The position numbers and the translations under genes were made by a program. From positions 2,950,001 to 3,014,000 of the forward strand of contig CP119325.1 in the NCBI GenBank assembly GCA_029202525.1: 64,000 nucleotides of DNA, given 5' to 3'. The DNA comes from Candidatus Pseudomonas phytovorans (lineage in GTDB: Bacteria > Pseudomonadota > Gammaproteobacteria > Pseudomonadales > Pseudomonadaceae). Positions 40,787 through 49,002 of this stretch are shown piece by piece (the first letter of the stretch is position 1; each line of letters begins with the position of its first letter). The notes beneath the pieces were generated by a model. The model did no database searches and had not been told where the DNA came from. It saw nothing but the letters and a program-made list of their open reading frames with translations.

Positions 40787-40861
40787 AGCGGGCTAAAGAA
40801 CTGCGAGGGGAGGCCGATAGGGTGGTTACGGCAAGGACCTATCTTTCAGCAGGGAATCGAC

Positions 40862-41308
40862 ATGAGCGCAATTACGGCAAGCAACCTGATGATCAATGGC
40901 GTTTCGGCGCAGACGCTGAGCGCGAACGCAACGACCGAACGCGAACAGGCAAAACAGGCCGGTGAGGCACTGGGCCCCCTGAGCATCAGCAGCGACAGCA
41001 TGAAGGTTTCTGCAGGCAGCCAGGCTCAAGCTGCAGACAGTGAAGACAGCGGTGAGTCAGAAGCCATGACCGAACTGCGTCAGCTGATCAAGGATCTGCA
41101 AAAGCAGCTTGTCGAGGAGCAGAAACAGTTGGCCGCGCTGCAGAACAGCAAGATGGATGATGCTGCCAAAGCGGCTGCGGTGGGCGCCAAGCAGGCAAGC
41201 ATTGCCACCATCAACGGCCAGATCATGGCTGCCACGGCGCAGCTGTTGGAGCTGTTGCAGCAGGAGGGGGGCAGCAGCTCGGGCGGGATGGTCAGCGCCA
41301 CCGCCTAG
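40862..41308 (+). CDS. FlxA-like coiled-coil protein
   Basis: 148 aa. A low-complexity polar N-terminal half (SANATTEREQAKQAGEALGP, QAADSEDSGESEAMTEL) is followed by a long heptad helix (LRQLIKDLQKQLVEEQKQLA) and a Gln/Ala-rich tail ending GGSSSGGMVSATA. This matches FlxA-like proteins of unknown function. The ATG at 40862 has AGGGAA upstream. It is divergent from pvdA, and the pvdA PvdS box lies in between. Confidence 0.75.
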   Translation: MSAITASNLMINGVSAQTLSANATTEREQAKQAGEALGPLSISSDSMKVSAGSQAQAADSEDSGESEAMTELRQLIKDLQKQLVEEQKQLAALQNSKMDDAAKAAAVGAKQASIATINGQIMAATAQLLELLQQEGGSSSGGMVSATA

Positions 41309-41350
41309 CCGCAACGCGGCAGTGCGCCGCGTTGCGTCAGGTTACGGCGA

Positions 41351-42289
41351 TTATTCGGACGCTACGCGCCCTTTGCCCTGCCGGTCCGACTTGTACTGCA
41401 TGGCCACTGCCGGTGCCGGCTTGGCAGCGCCGGTCTCCAGCCATTGACGCATGCGGCTGGCATCGGCGAAGTGGGTGTACTTGCCGAAGGCATCGAGAAT
41501 GACCATGGCCACCGGGCGGTTGTCCATGCGGGTCAGCAGCACCAGGCAATGCCCGGCCTCGTTGGTGAAGCCCGTCTTGGTCAGCTTGATGTCCCAGTTG
41601 CTCTTGTTCACCAGGTGGTCGGTGTTACGGAAGCCCAGGGTGTAGTTGGGCTTGCGGAAGGCCACGGTCTTCTCGCGGGTGGTCGACAGCTCGCTGAGCA
41701 TCGGGTACTTGCGCGAGGCCATCAGCAGTTTGGCCAGGTCGCGGGCGGTAGACACGTTCTGCGTCGACAGGCCGGTAGGTTCAACGTAGCGGGTATGTGC
41801 CATACCCAGGCTGCGGGCCTTGGCATTCATTGCCTTGATGAACGCCGGATAGCCGCCGGGGTAGGCGTTTGCCAGGGAGTTGGCGGCACGGTTTTCCGAC
41901 GACATCAGGGTAATCAGCAGGGTTTCGCGGCGGTCAAGTTGGCTGCCCAGGCGCACGCGTGAATACACGCCCTTCATTTCCGGGTTGTTGGCAATGCTCA
42001 TGGTGAGCATTTCATCCATGGGCAGCTTGGCATCCAGTACCACCATCGCTGTCATCAACTTGGTGACCGAGGCGATCGGCACCACACGGTCGGCGTGGCT
42101 CGAATACAACTCCTGGTTGGTATTCAGGTCGATCAGCAGGGCGCTGCCTGAAGCCAGATGCAACTTGGACGGGTCACGTTGGGCTTGGGCCGGGGGTTGT
42201 GCAGCAGCAGTCGACGGGAGGGTCGCGGTACCTGTGAGCAACAGCAGCAGGCTGAGGATGGACAGGGATGTTTTCACGTTGAGGCTCAC
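41351..42289 (-). CDS. pbpG: D-alanyl-D-alanine endopeptidase, penicillin-binding protein 7
   Basis: 312 aa from a GTG at 42289; a second GTG four codons later is possible. Signal peptide about 1-30 (LSILSLLLLLTGTATL, then TAAAQ). Serine-peptidase S11 motifs: S74-V-T-K77, S131-E-N133 and K238-T-G240. PBP7 cleaves D-Ala-mDAP crosslinks in the periplasm during peptidoglycan remodelling. Monocistronic, convergent with the FlxA-like gene. Confidence 0.92.
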   Translation of the reverse strand: MSLNVKTSLSILSLLLLLTGTATLPSTAAAQPPAQAQRDPSKLHLASGSALLIDLNTNQELYSSHADRVVPIASVTKLMTAMVVLDAKLPMDEMLTMSIANNPEMKGVYSRVRLGSQLDRRETLLITLMSSENRAANSLANAYPGGYPAFIKAMNAKARSLGMAHTRYVEPTGLSTQNVSTARDLAKLLMASRKYPMLSELSTTREKTVAFRKPNYTLGFRNTDHLVNKSNWDIKLTKTGFTNEAGHCLVLLTRMDNRPVAMVILDAFGKYTHFADASRMRQWLETGAAKPAPAVAMQYKSDRQGKGRVASE

Positions 42290-42788
42290 TAAAAGTTGGT
42301 ATGTCGTTGGCTGTGCAAGGGTTTTCCCCCTAAAACCGATGCATTCTGGAGTATGGCTGAATTGCTGTCGAATGCCTTATGACTAAAGGGCGCAAGGTGA
42401 ACGATATTTAATCCTGCAATGCCAGCAACTCTTCAGGAGGTGATCAGGTATGCCGCCAGGCCCTTGGCCAAGCGCCATGGTTTCCACAGTGAAAGGTGAT
42501 CGAACAACCGGTTGGCGTTGCCCGCCAACCCTGCCACCGCCAGGTAGACGAACCACTTTCGCAGCAGGCTGGAGAACTTTCTTTTGATGAATCGCAACAA
42601 TTTGCACACCCGCAAAAACGAAAAAGCCCAACAGTATGTTGGGCCTCAGCGTCACTCCTCAATGCAGGAATGACAGGGGTGGGGAATTTACGCACGGCGA
42701 CATCACGCTGCAAGCTATATCCAGCAATGCACCCAGCCTTCTTTACCTGGGTCTGGAGGCAGATTTTTCTCAATGCGGCGAATAACCA
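42290..42788. other. 499-base region without a confident gene
   Basis: Holds the pbpG leader, a minus-strand terminator at 42621-42644, and two short doubtful frames. One is a 60-codon minus frame from TTG 42615 inside the terminator's T-run. The other is a 45-codon plus frame from ATG 42450 with an unusually strong Shine-Dalgarno sequence. Neither shows convincing coding bias. Confidence 0.5.
42621..42644 (-). terminator. Intrinsic terminator for the 78-aa gene
   Basis: Minus strand: GCCCAACA TAC TGTTGGGC followed by TTTTT, an 8-bp stem with a 5-base U-run. It ends the transcript of the small gene at 42789-43025. Confidence 0.85.
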
Positions 42789-43025
42789 TCAATCCGTGCG
42801 CAATATGGGGAACTGAGCCGCAGGATTGCGTGATTCGGCGTTCATCAGCCCACACGCAGACGCGGCCTCGGACTTGTTGATAAAGCCGCGCTTGAGCCGC
42901 TGCTTCTCCTGATTGTCGTAAATATCGAAGCCACCCGAAGTGGTGGCGGCATAGAACCTGTTGCCAATGCGGAAGGACTCGCCTTCCACTGGCACAGCAG
43001 GAACGATAACGAACCTTGGTTGCAT
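42789..43025 (-). CDS. Small conserved hypothetical protein
   Basis: 78 aa, family not recognised. Contains SFRIGNRFYAATTSGGFDIY then DNQEKQRLKRGFINKSEAAS; the look is of a small beta-rich protein (a tag such as 'GFDIYD' is repeated nowhere else here). Reality is supported by ATG with GGGGAGG 8 bases upstream and by a clear intrinsic terminator 145 bases downstream. Monocistronic. No function proposed. Confidence 0.7.
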   Translation of the reverse strand: MQPRFVIVPAVPVEGESFRIGNRFYAATTSGGFDIYDNQEKQRLKRGFINKSEAASACGLMNAESRNPAAQFPILRTD

Positions 43026-43164
43026 GTTTCACGCCTCCCCAGGCAGATAGCTCATTATTAGTCCGAGAGCGGGAAGACCACAATATGACTCATCGAGACT
43101 AATCAATGGCGTGGTGTGTCACCCCTGTCAAACCGAGCCCATCGCTGAGCACCAAGGTGAGGCT

Positions 43165-43191
43165 AAAAAAAAGCCCGCCAGATTGGCGGGC
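43165..43191 (-). terminator. Intrinsic terminator for the 60-aa gene
   Basis: Minus strand: GCCCGCCA ATC TGGCGGGC followed by eight U residues. Textbook rho-independent terminator 38 bases after the stop at 43229. Confidence 0.92.
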
Positions 43192-43228
43192 CATAAGGGC
43201 GTAGGGAGCAACGCACAACAAATTCGGG

Positions 43229-43411
43229 TCAGGCGACCAGGGTGCCTGGCTGCAACTGATCAACCAGGGCCTGCGCGGCGGCAAGGGTCGGCATCGGTCC
43301 GCTTACGGCTTCGCCGTTACGCACCAGGTACCAGCACGCCAGCAGGCCCTGCTCACGCAGTGAAGGGGGAACGGCGCTGCCGACAACGGACATGATCTGG
43401 ATAGTGGCCAT
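43229..43411 (-). CDS. Small conserved hypothetical protein
   Basis: 60 aa, no family recognised. MATIQIMSVVGSAVPPSLRE then CWYLVRNGEAVSGPMPTLAA suggests a compact domain. Strong AGGAGG 5 bases before the ATG and a strong terminator after it show a real, well-expressed single gene. The C-terminal 'GP..TLAAAQALVDQL' pattern resembles small GYF-2-like modules, but this is only a resemblance. Confidence 0.72.
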   Translation of the reverse strand: MATIQIMSVVGSAVPPSLREQGLLACWYLVRNGEAVSGPMPTLAAAQALVDQLQPGTLVA

Positions 43412-43509
43412 GAGGACCTCCTGTGAAACATGGCTCTACCATACGCAGCAGCCTGGGCGGTTTGAAATCAACTTCCTCGATAGTGGTCATTAGTTCTATC
43501 AACCATTAC

Positions 43510-43854
43510 CTACCAGCGCGGTGGGCCGTAATACACCGGTGGCGGGCCGTAATAGGTGCGGTAGCCCGGGGGCGGTGGTGCCGGCGCGTAGTACGGCTGG
43601 TAGTACACTGGCTGCGGCGGTGGTTGCACGTACACCGGTGGCGGCCCGTAATAGACCGGTTGGCGTTCGACGTACACAGTACGGTCACGCCCGCCATACA
43701 CGGTCGCCCCTACCACGGCGCCGACCACCGCCGCGCCCAGGATCGGGCCCGGCCCGTACCAGCCACCACCGCCATGGCCGCCGTAGGCAGCTGCGGGCCC
43801 ACTGAGAGCCAAGGCACCGACCAGCAGGGCGATTCCGGGAATGAGACGGTTCAT
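43510..43854 (-). CDS. Secreted Gly/Pro/Tyr-rich protein
   Basis: 114 aa. Signal peptide MNRLIPGIALLVGALALSGP with cleavage near AAA. The mature part starts with a glycine-rich segment and a glycine-zipper-like stretch (ILGAAVVGAVVGATVYGG). It ends in a repetitive Pro/Tyr region with YYGPPPVY occurring in several versions. Probably a cell-envelope or outer-membrane-associated protein; function unknown. Monocistronic. Confidence 0.75.
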   Translation of the reverse strand: MNRLIPGIALLVGALALSGPAAAYGGHGGGGWYGPGPILGAAVVGAVVGATVYGGRDRTVYVERQPVYYGPPPVYVQPPPQPVYYQPYYAPAPPPPGYRTYYGPPPVYYGPPRW

Positions 43855-44015
43855 GGCGCAACCTCGCAGAGAAACCCCACGTTCGGGGCCTTGTTAATAT
43901 GACTCCAGTCTCTGTCAGCTGAGCACAGGGGAACGGTAAAGGTTGTGTAAGGGACGACCAGTGGTTGCCTCTGGTACGCTGCACAAACGTTTCAGTTATG
44001 ACAAAGGAGCAGGTT

Positions 44016-44837
44016 ATGTCGACAACTCCCAGCCGGGATACTGTGCTGTGCATCTCCCTGGCCGGCCGCCCCGGCACCTTCGGCGTGCGGTTTCACAACC
44101 ACCTGTACCAGCAGCTGGGCCTGGACTTTTACTACAAGGCCATGCGCACTGATGACTTGCCTGCGGCGGTAGCGGGTATACGTGCACTGGGTATACGCGG
44201 CTGCGGCGTGTCGATGCCGTACAAGGAGGCCTGTATGGCGCTGGTCGACGAAATTGACCCGTCGGCAGCGGCCATCGAGTCGGTCAATACCTTGGTCAAT
44301 ACCAATGGCCACTTGAAGGCTTACAACACCGATTACCTGGCCGTGCGCCAGTTGCTGGCGCAGCATCACGTCGATCCGTGCACCGCCTTTGCCCTGCGGG
44401 GCAGTGGTGGAATGGCCAAGGCGGTGGCCAGTGCCCTGCGTGATGCTGGCTTTGCCGAAGGCATCATCGTTGCGCGCAACGAGCAGGCCGGGCGGCAGTT
44501 GGCGGATATGTGTGGTTATCGCTGGGTACCTGAGCTGGGCGATATCTGCCCGCCGATGCTGGTGAACGTGACACCGATCGGTATGGCGGGCGGGCCGGAG
44601 GCAGACGTGCTGGCGTTTTCCGAGCACGCCATAGCGGCGGCGGAGCGGGTTTTCGATGTGGTGGCGATGCCGGCGCAAACACCATTGATCCGCCGGGCTC
44701 AGGCGTTGGGCAAGCCGGTGATCACTGGCCTTGAGGTCATCGCACTGCAGGCGCTGGAGCAGTTTGTGCTTTACACCGGTGTGCGGCCGACTCCGGCACA
44801 GGTGGATGCCGCAGTGGCTTACGCCCGGGATGTCTAG
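44016..44837 (+). CDS. Shikimate dehydrogenase-like protein (SdhL/HI0607 type)
   Basis: 273 aa. N-terminal substrate domain with GVSMPYKEACM, where the catalytic lysine is kept but the asparagine of the AroE motif NVTxPxK is not. YNTDYLAVRQLL keeps the catalytic aspartate, and the nucleotide site is RGSGGMAKAVASAL. This class has weak shikimate activity in characterised members and its true substrate is uncertain. The start at 44016 has AAGGAG 6 bases upstream; other in-frame ATGs at 43965 and 43998 are less suitable. Confidence 0.85.
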   Translation: MSTTPSRDTVLCISLAGRPGTFGVRFHNHLYQQLGLDFYYKAMRTDDLPAAVAGIRALGIRGCGVSMPYKEACMALVDEIDPSAAAIESVNTLVNTNGHLKAYNTDYLAVRQLLAQHHVDPCTAFALRGSGGMAKAVASALRDAGFAEGIIVARNEQAGRQLADMCGYRWVPELGDICPPMLVNVTPIGMAGGPEADVLAFSEHAIAAAERVFDVVAMPAQTPLIRRAQALGKPVITGLEVIALQALEQFVLYTGVRPTPAQVDAAVAYARDV

Positions 44838-44842
44838 TTATT

Positions 44843-44952
44843 CCTGTACCGGCCTCTTCGCGGGCACGCTCGCTCCCACAGGGATATCACTGCATTCAGG
44901 GTTAGTGAAATCCCTGTGGGAGCGGGCGTGCCCGCGAAGAGGCCGGTACAGG
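44843..44952. repeat. Near-perfect inverted REP pair (43-base arms)
   Basis: Arms 44843-44885 and 44910-44952 are reverse complements at 42 of 43 positions, with a 24-base loop. Each contains the REP core. It lies between convergent genes and would form a very long hairpin in either transcript. Confidence 0.92.
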
Positions 44953-44963
44953 TATTAACAATG

Positions 44964-45206
44964 TCAAAACACCTTGCGCCCGTTATCCAACTGCTGGTCG
45001 ACCAAAGCCCGGCCATGGGCCAATGACACATGCTGCGCATTCTCAAGGTCGGAGAAAAACTTCATCGGCATCGACATGCGCTTGCTGGTGTGCCCGTCGG
45101 GCGCGGTGATCAGGCAGCCGGCGGCATAGGGCAGGGGGGAATCGGGGTGGGGCATCACGCTGGCGGTGATGGTGTGCTCGCGGTATTCACAGTGAAGAGA
45201 TTGCAT
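44964..45206 (-). CDS. Small conserved hypothetical protein
   Basis: 80 aa, family not recognised. MQSLHCEYREHTITASVMPH then RMSMPMKFFSDLENAQHVSL; no signal peptide or membrane segment. The ATG at 45206 has TAAGGA 5 bases upstream. It lies about 100 bases downstream of gloA on the same strand with a hairpin between, so co-transcription is possible. Function unknown. Confidence 0.68.
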   Translation of the reverse strand: MQSLHCEYREHTITASVMPHPDSPLPYAAGCLITAPDGHTSKRMSMPMKFFSDLENAQHVSLAHGRALVDQQLDNGRKVF

Positions 45207-45260
45207 CGTCCTTACCTCGCTGTGGCATGTGAAGCAGTTACCTTCATATACCACAGCAAG

Positions 45261-45280
45261 GGGCCGGGAGTTCCCGGCCC
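45261..45280 (-). terminator. GC hairpin between gloA and the 80-aa gene
   Basis: GGGCCGGGA GT TCCCGGCCC, a perfect 9-bp stem 24 bases past the gloA stop. The minus-strand sequence after it (CCTTGCTG) is not U-rich, so termination may be partial. Confidence 0.5.
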
Positions 45281-45303
45281 GACGAGCGAGCTGCGACAAA
45301 CGC

Positions 45304-45831
45304 TTAGTCTTTAAGCTCGGTCGGCTGGATCACTTCTACCCAGTAACCGTCCGGGTCCTTGACGAAGGCCAGGTGATTCATGCGCCCGTCCTGCAGGCGT
45401 TTCTGGAACGGTACGTCCAGTGCTTCAAAGCGCGCACAGGCGGCCCGCACATCCGGCACCGAAATGCAGATGTGGCCAAACCCGCGCGGGTCGGTGTTGC
45501 CGTTGTGGTAGGCGAACCCGGCATCGTTTTCGGTGCCGTGGTTGTGGGTCAGCTCCAGTACGCCAGGGATCGACTTCATCCACTGGTGGCGTGCTGCGTC
45601 ATCGGCAGGGATCTGCGCCGGGTCGACAAGCGCCAGGAAGTACAGGCTGAAGGCGGCTTCGGGGAAGTCGCGCTTGTCCACCAGGCGGAAGCCCAGCACA
45701 CGGGTGTAGAAGTCCAGCGACTTCTCGATATCCTTGACCCGCAGCATGGTGTGGTTGAAGACGAACTGGGCGGTAGCGGCATCCGGCTGAGCGGTGACGC
45801 CAGGCAGGGTTTGCAGATCATGCAGGCTCAT
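45304..45831 (-). CDS. gloA: Lactoylglutathione lyase (glyoxalase I)
   Basis: 175 aa, the long form of glyoxalase I typical of Pseudomonas. Metal ligands fit H27 (FNHTMLRVKD), E93 (VLELTHNHG), H120 (GFGHICISV) and E166 (YWVEVIQP). It isomerises the methylglyoxal-glutathione hemithioacetal to S-lactoylglutathione. The ATG at 45831 has CAGGAG 6 bases upstream. The preceding gene on this strand is turB-like, with a terminator between. Confidence 0.93.
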   Translation of the reverse strand: MSLHDLQTLPGVTAQPDAATAQFVFNHTMLRVKDIEKSLDFYTRVLGFRLVDKRDFPEAAFSLYFLALVDPAQIPADDAARHQWMKSIPGVLELTHNHGTENDAGFAYHNGNTDPRGFGHICISVPDVRAACARFEALDVPFQKRLQDGRMNHLAFVKDPDGYWVEVIQPTELKD

Positions 45832-45920
45832 GGGGGCTCCTGAGGCAGGGCCGGGCGCAGGGCACCGGCAAAACAGACAGGCTGGCCATGATACGGCAGT
45901 GCGCTGATTGCGCAAATGAA

Positions 45921-45945
45921 AGCGCCCTGCACAAGGCAGGGCGCT
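45921..45945 (-). terminator. Intrinsic terminator after the turB-like gene
   Basis: AGCGCCCTGC and GCAGGGCGCT form a perfect 10-bp stem with a 5-base loop; on the minus strand TTTCATTTG follows. It lies 109 bases after the turB-like stop. Confidence 0.75.
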
Positions 45946-46053
45946 GAAATTAGAGGCCCGCATGTGCGGGCGCGTGGGGTCGCTAGTCCTTTAGCTGTCT
46001 CGATACTGAGCCAGCCCTTGTGAAAAAAGTGTGAAGCGGGTGTGGACGTTTCA

Positions 46054-46413
46054 TCAGCGTACCCAGCTTTCTACCGTGGCGCCCCCGTACTGTTCTTTCC
46101 AGGCCTTGAGGCCCCGGTGGTTGCCGCCTTTGGTCTCGATCCGCTCGCCGGTGTGCGGGTTTTGATAAACCTTTACCACGCGCGGGCGGCGCTGTTGCTT
46201 GGGGGCTGCGCTGGTCGCCCTGCTTACAGCCTTGGGGTCGAGGATGGCGATGATATCGCGCAGGCTTTTGTCATAGCTTTTCATCAGGCCGACTAGTTTC
46301 TGCTCGAATTCGATTTCGCGTTTGAGGCCGGCATCCTTTTTCAACGCTTCCAGTTGCGCCATCTGCTCCTGGAGCGCTTTTTCGGCAGCACGAAACTCTG
46401 CAAGTCTGGACAC
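46054..46413 (-). CDS. turB: H-NS-family nucleoid protein, MvaT/TurB type
   Basis: 119 aa. N-terminal dimerisation coil (SRLAEFRAAEKALQEQMAQL), linker, and the C-terminal AT-hook-like DNA-binding region VYQNPHTGERIETKGGNHRG then LKAWKEQYGGATVESWV, diagnostic of MvaT proteins. These silence AT-rich, often horizontally acquired DNA. The GTG at 46413 has AGGAG 9 bases upstream; the frame extends upstream but without MvaT homology. The gloA neighbourhood is the one I recall for P. putida turB. Confidence 0.88.
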   Translation of the reverse strand: MSRLAEFRAAEKALQEQMAQLEALKKDAGLKREIEFEQKLVGLMKSYDKSLRDIIAILDPKAVSRATSAAPKQQRRPRVVKVYQNPHTGERIETKGGNHRGLKAWKEQYGGATVESWVR

Positions 46414-46761
46414 TGTAATCACTCCTGTACGTCGGTCGTGGCAGGGCGTGACGAACATTGAATACACATAAAACGCCAGCCACGCGGGTGGGTTCCGCTG
46501 TTCGCTGATATCGAGTGTAGTCATTCATGGGTACTGGGTAAACTGCAAACTTTTGTAAGTAAGTCGGGAACTTTCCTAGTTTTGCGAGCGGTATTTCCTG
46601 GTTTTTCCACGTTTGGCCTCCGGCACGTTAAGACCATGGTCCAATGGCCCGGGTCAGCGCCATTGCGCGATCATTTCAGATGATCGCCGGTGATTGTCCG
46701 GCCATGTCGCATTGCCGTGGCCAGTTCGTGCCACCGTGTGTTAACTCGCCTTTGATTCTGG
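46414..46761. other. 348-base gene-free region between turB-like and porin genes
   Basis: Contains the turB-like promoter side (AT-rich around 46530-46600 with TTTTGTAAGTAAGTC and similar) and the porin leader. I see no RNA gene, repeat or convincing operator. Confidence 0.5.
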
Positions 46762-48063
46762 ATGTTTCTTCGCATGTTTGCCCCTTTTCCTCTCGCCCCC
46801 GGGCGCCGTGTTGCCGGCCTGTTCCTCTTGTGTGCCGGCCTCAACGCCCAGGCCGCCGGTTTTCTTGAAGACAGCAGTGCCAAGGTTGAAGCACGCAATG
46901 TCTATTTCAACCGGGATTTTCGTGACGGCCACAGCAGTTCCAGCCAAGGCGCGTCCAAGCGGGAAGAATGGGCACAAGGTTTCATCCTTAATGTGCAGTC
47001 GGGCTATACCCAGGGGCCGGTCGGTTTTGGCGTGGATGCGCTGGGTATGTTCGGTTTCAAACTCGACTCCAGCCCGGCCGACAGTAACAGTGGTTTGCTG
47101 CCTTCTTCCGGCCACGATCCGCGGCATTCGGCTGACCAGTACGCGAAGATGGGGCTGGCAGCCAAGGTCAAGGTATCCAATACCGTGCTCAAGTACGGTT
47201 CGATGATGCCGGACGTGCCGTTGCTCAAGTATAACGATGGTCGTCTGCTGCCGACCATGTTCCATGGCGCCATGCTCACGTCCGAAGAACTCCGCGACTT
47301 GAAGTTCACCCTGGCCCGGCTGGACAAGTACACCGCGCGTGACTCCACTGACCGCCAGGACATTCGCGTGCACTGCAAGAACAAGCGCTATGCCTGCGAT
47401 ATCGAAGCCGACCACTTTGACCTCGCCGGAGTCGATTACCGCTTCAACGAACGACTCAGCGCCCAGTACCAGGTGGCCAAGCTGGAGAACATCTACCGCC
47501 AGCACTTTCTCGGCCTGGTGGCCAGCCAGCCGTTGGCGGTGGGCAGCCTGTCGGCCGACCTGCGCCTGATCAAAAGTGATGACATTGGCAATGCCCGCGC
47601 CGGTGCAATTGACCATCGCGCCTTCAGCGGCATGCTCGGTTACAGCCTGGGTGGCCACAAGATCAGTGCCGGCTGGCAGCGGATGTATGGCGACAGCGCC
47701 ATGCCGTATCTGGATGGCAGTAACCCGTACCTGGTCAACTATGCCCAGGTCAATGATTTCGCTGCCGCTCAGGAGCGTTCCTGGCAGGTGCGTTATGACT
47801 ATGACTTCAAGGCGCTGGGTGTGCCCGGCCTGACCTTCTTTACCCGTTACATCAACGGCGACAATATCAAGGTTCCGGGCAGCAGCGCCGAAGGTAAGGA
47901 ATGGGAACGCGATACCGAGTTCAAATATCAGGTGCAAAGTGGCACTTTCAAGGACGTCAGCGTGCGCCTGCGTAATTCCACTTACCGTAGCAACTATGAA
48001 AAGTGGGCGCGTGACATGGATGAGACACGCGTCATTGTCAGCTACAACTTCTCGGTCTTCTAG
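46762..48063 (+). CDS. OprD-family outer-membrane porin
   Basis: 433 aa. Signal peptide MFLRMFAPFPLAPGRRVAGL with cleavage at AQA-AG; the mature N-terminus AGFLEDSSAKVEARNVYFNR is the OprD signature. The final residue is F (IVSYNFSVF), as for BAM-inserted barrels. It predicts an 18-strand substrate-specific channel. A start at 46774 is an alternative. No transport or catabolic genes flank it; the specific solute is unknown. Confidence 0.92.
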   Translation: MFLRMFAPFPLAPGRRVAGLFLLCAGLNAQAAGFLEDSSAKVEARNVYFNRDFRDGHSSSSQGASKREEWAQGFILNVQSGYTQGPVGFGVDALGMFGFKLDSSPADSNSGLLPSSGHDPRHSADQYAKMGLAAKVKVSNTVLKYGSMMPDVPLLKYNDGRLLPTMFHGAMLTSEELRDLKFTLARLDKYTARDSTDRQDIRVHCKNKRYACDIEADHFDLAGVDYRFNERLSAQYQVAKLENIYRQHFLGLVASQPLAVGSLSADLRLIKSDDIGNARAGAIDHRAFSGMLGYSLGGHKISAGWQRMYGDSAMPYLDGSNPYLVNYAQVNDFAAAQERSWQVRYDYDFKALGVPGLTFFTRYINGDNIKVPGSSAEGKEWERDTEFKYQVQSGTFKDVSVRLRNSTYRSNYEKWARDMDETRVIVSYNFSVF

Positions 48064-48131
48064 ACGGGCGCTTTTGCCAAAAACCGGTAGCCGCCTGACA
48101 ATGGCTGCTGGTTCCCGCAAAGGGCAGGGCA

Positions 48132-48881
48132 ATGAAAGACCTATTGTTGATCGGCATCGGCGCGGGTGACCCGCGTCAGGTCACTTATGAAGCAGTCGAT
48201 GCGCTGCGTAGCGCTTGCGTGTTCTTCGTGTTCGACAAAGGCAGTGACAAGGATGAGCTGGTACGCCTGCGCAAGACCATTCTGCAACGCTACCGGCCCG
48301 AGGGTGGATATCGCCTGGTGCAGGTGGCCGACCCTTTGCGCGATGGCCAGGCGGATGACTACCTGGGCGCGGTGCAAGACTGGCACCGGCAGCGTGCTGC
48401 GCTGTATGCCCGGCTGATCGAGCAGGAAATGGGCGACGGGGAAACCGGCGCCTTTCTGCTATGGGGCGAGCCGACCCTGTACGACAGCACCCTGCGCATT
48501 CTTGATCTGGTCCGCGAGCGCGGCGTGGCGCTACGCCTGCAGGTAATCCCCGGCATCAGCAGTGTGCAGGCGCTGGCGGCACGCCATCAGGTGCCGCTCA
48601 ACCGCATCGGCGAGCCGTTGACCGTGCTGCCGGGGCGGCGTTTGGCCGGGCAGGGGGTTATCGACAATGTGGTGGTGATGCTCGATGGGCAGTGCGCATT
48701 TGCCCAGCTGGATGACCCGGGGTTGATGATCTATTGGGGTGCTTACCTGGGAACCGAGGATGAGGTGCTGATTGCCGGGCCATTGCAGGCGGTGAAGGCG
48801 CAGATCCTGGAAGTGCGTGAGCGCGAGCGGCGGCGCAAGGGGTGGATAATGGATACCTACCTGTTGCGCAGGGAGCTGTGA
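48132..48881 (+). CDS. cobF: Precorrin-6A synthase (deacetylating)
   Basis: 249 aa SAM-dependent tetrapyrrole methylase fold (LLLIGIGAGDPRQVTYEAVD, GEPTLYDSTLRILDL, VIPGISSVQALAA). CobF methylates C-1 with deacetylation in aerobic cobalamin synthesis. No other cob genes are in the window, so it is separated from the main operon. It is 68 bases after the porin gene and may be co-transcribed with it. Confidence 0.92.
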   Translation: MKDLLLIGIGAGDPRQVTYEAVDALRSACVFFVFDKGSDKDELVRLRKTILQRYRPEGGYRLVQVADPLRDGQADDYLGAVQDWHRQRAALYARLIEQEMGDGETGAFLLWGEPTLYDSTLRILDLVRERGVALRLQVIPGISSVQALAARHQVPLNRIGEPLTVLPGRRLAGQGVIDNVVVMLDGQCAFAQLDDPGLMIYWGAYLGTEDEVLIAGPLQAVKAQILEVRERERRRKGWIMDTYLLRREL

Positions 48882-48890
48882 TTCGGTTTG

Positions 48891-48994
48891 CCTGTGCCGG
48901 CCTCTTCGCGGGCTTGCCCGCTCCCACAGGTATCGCGCTGTAATCAGCACATGTGATGGACCTGTGGGAGCGGGCGAGCCCGCGAAGCAGGCGG
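48891..48994. repeat. Inverted REP pair after cobF
   Basis: CTCTTCGCGGGCTTGCCCGC at the left and GAGCGGGCGAGCCCGCGAAG at the right, about 30 bases apart, between convergent genes. Confidence 0.88.
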
Positions 48995-49002
48995 CTCCGA
49001 TC

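Noticed and set aside
42433..42615. 60-codon minus-strand frame (RFIKRKFSSLLRKWFVYL...)
   Set aside because: It starts at a TTG in the U-run of a terminator with no ribosome binding site; kept only as a mention.
44843..44952. CRISPR-like repeat structure
   Set aside because: The REP arms are inverted, not direct, repeats; there is no repeat-spacer periodicity and no cas gene.
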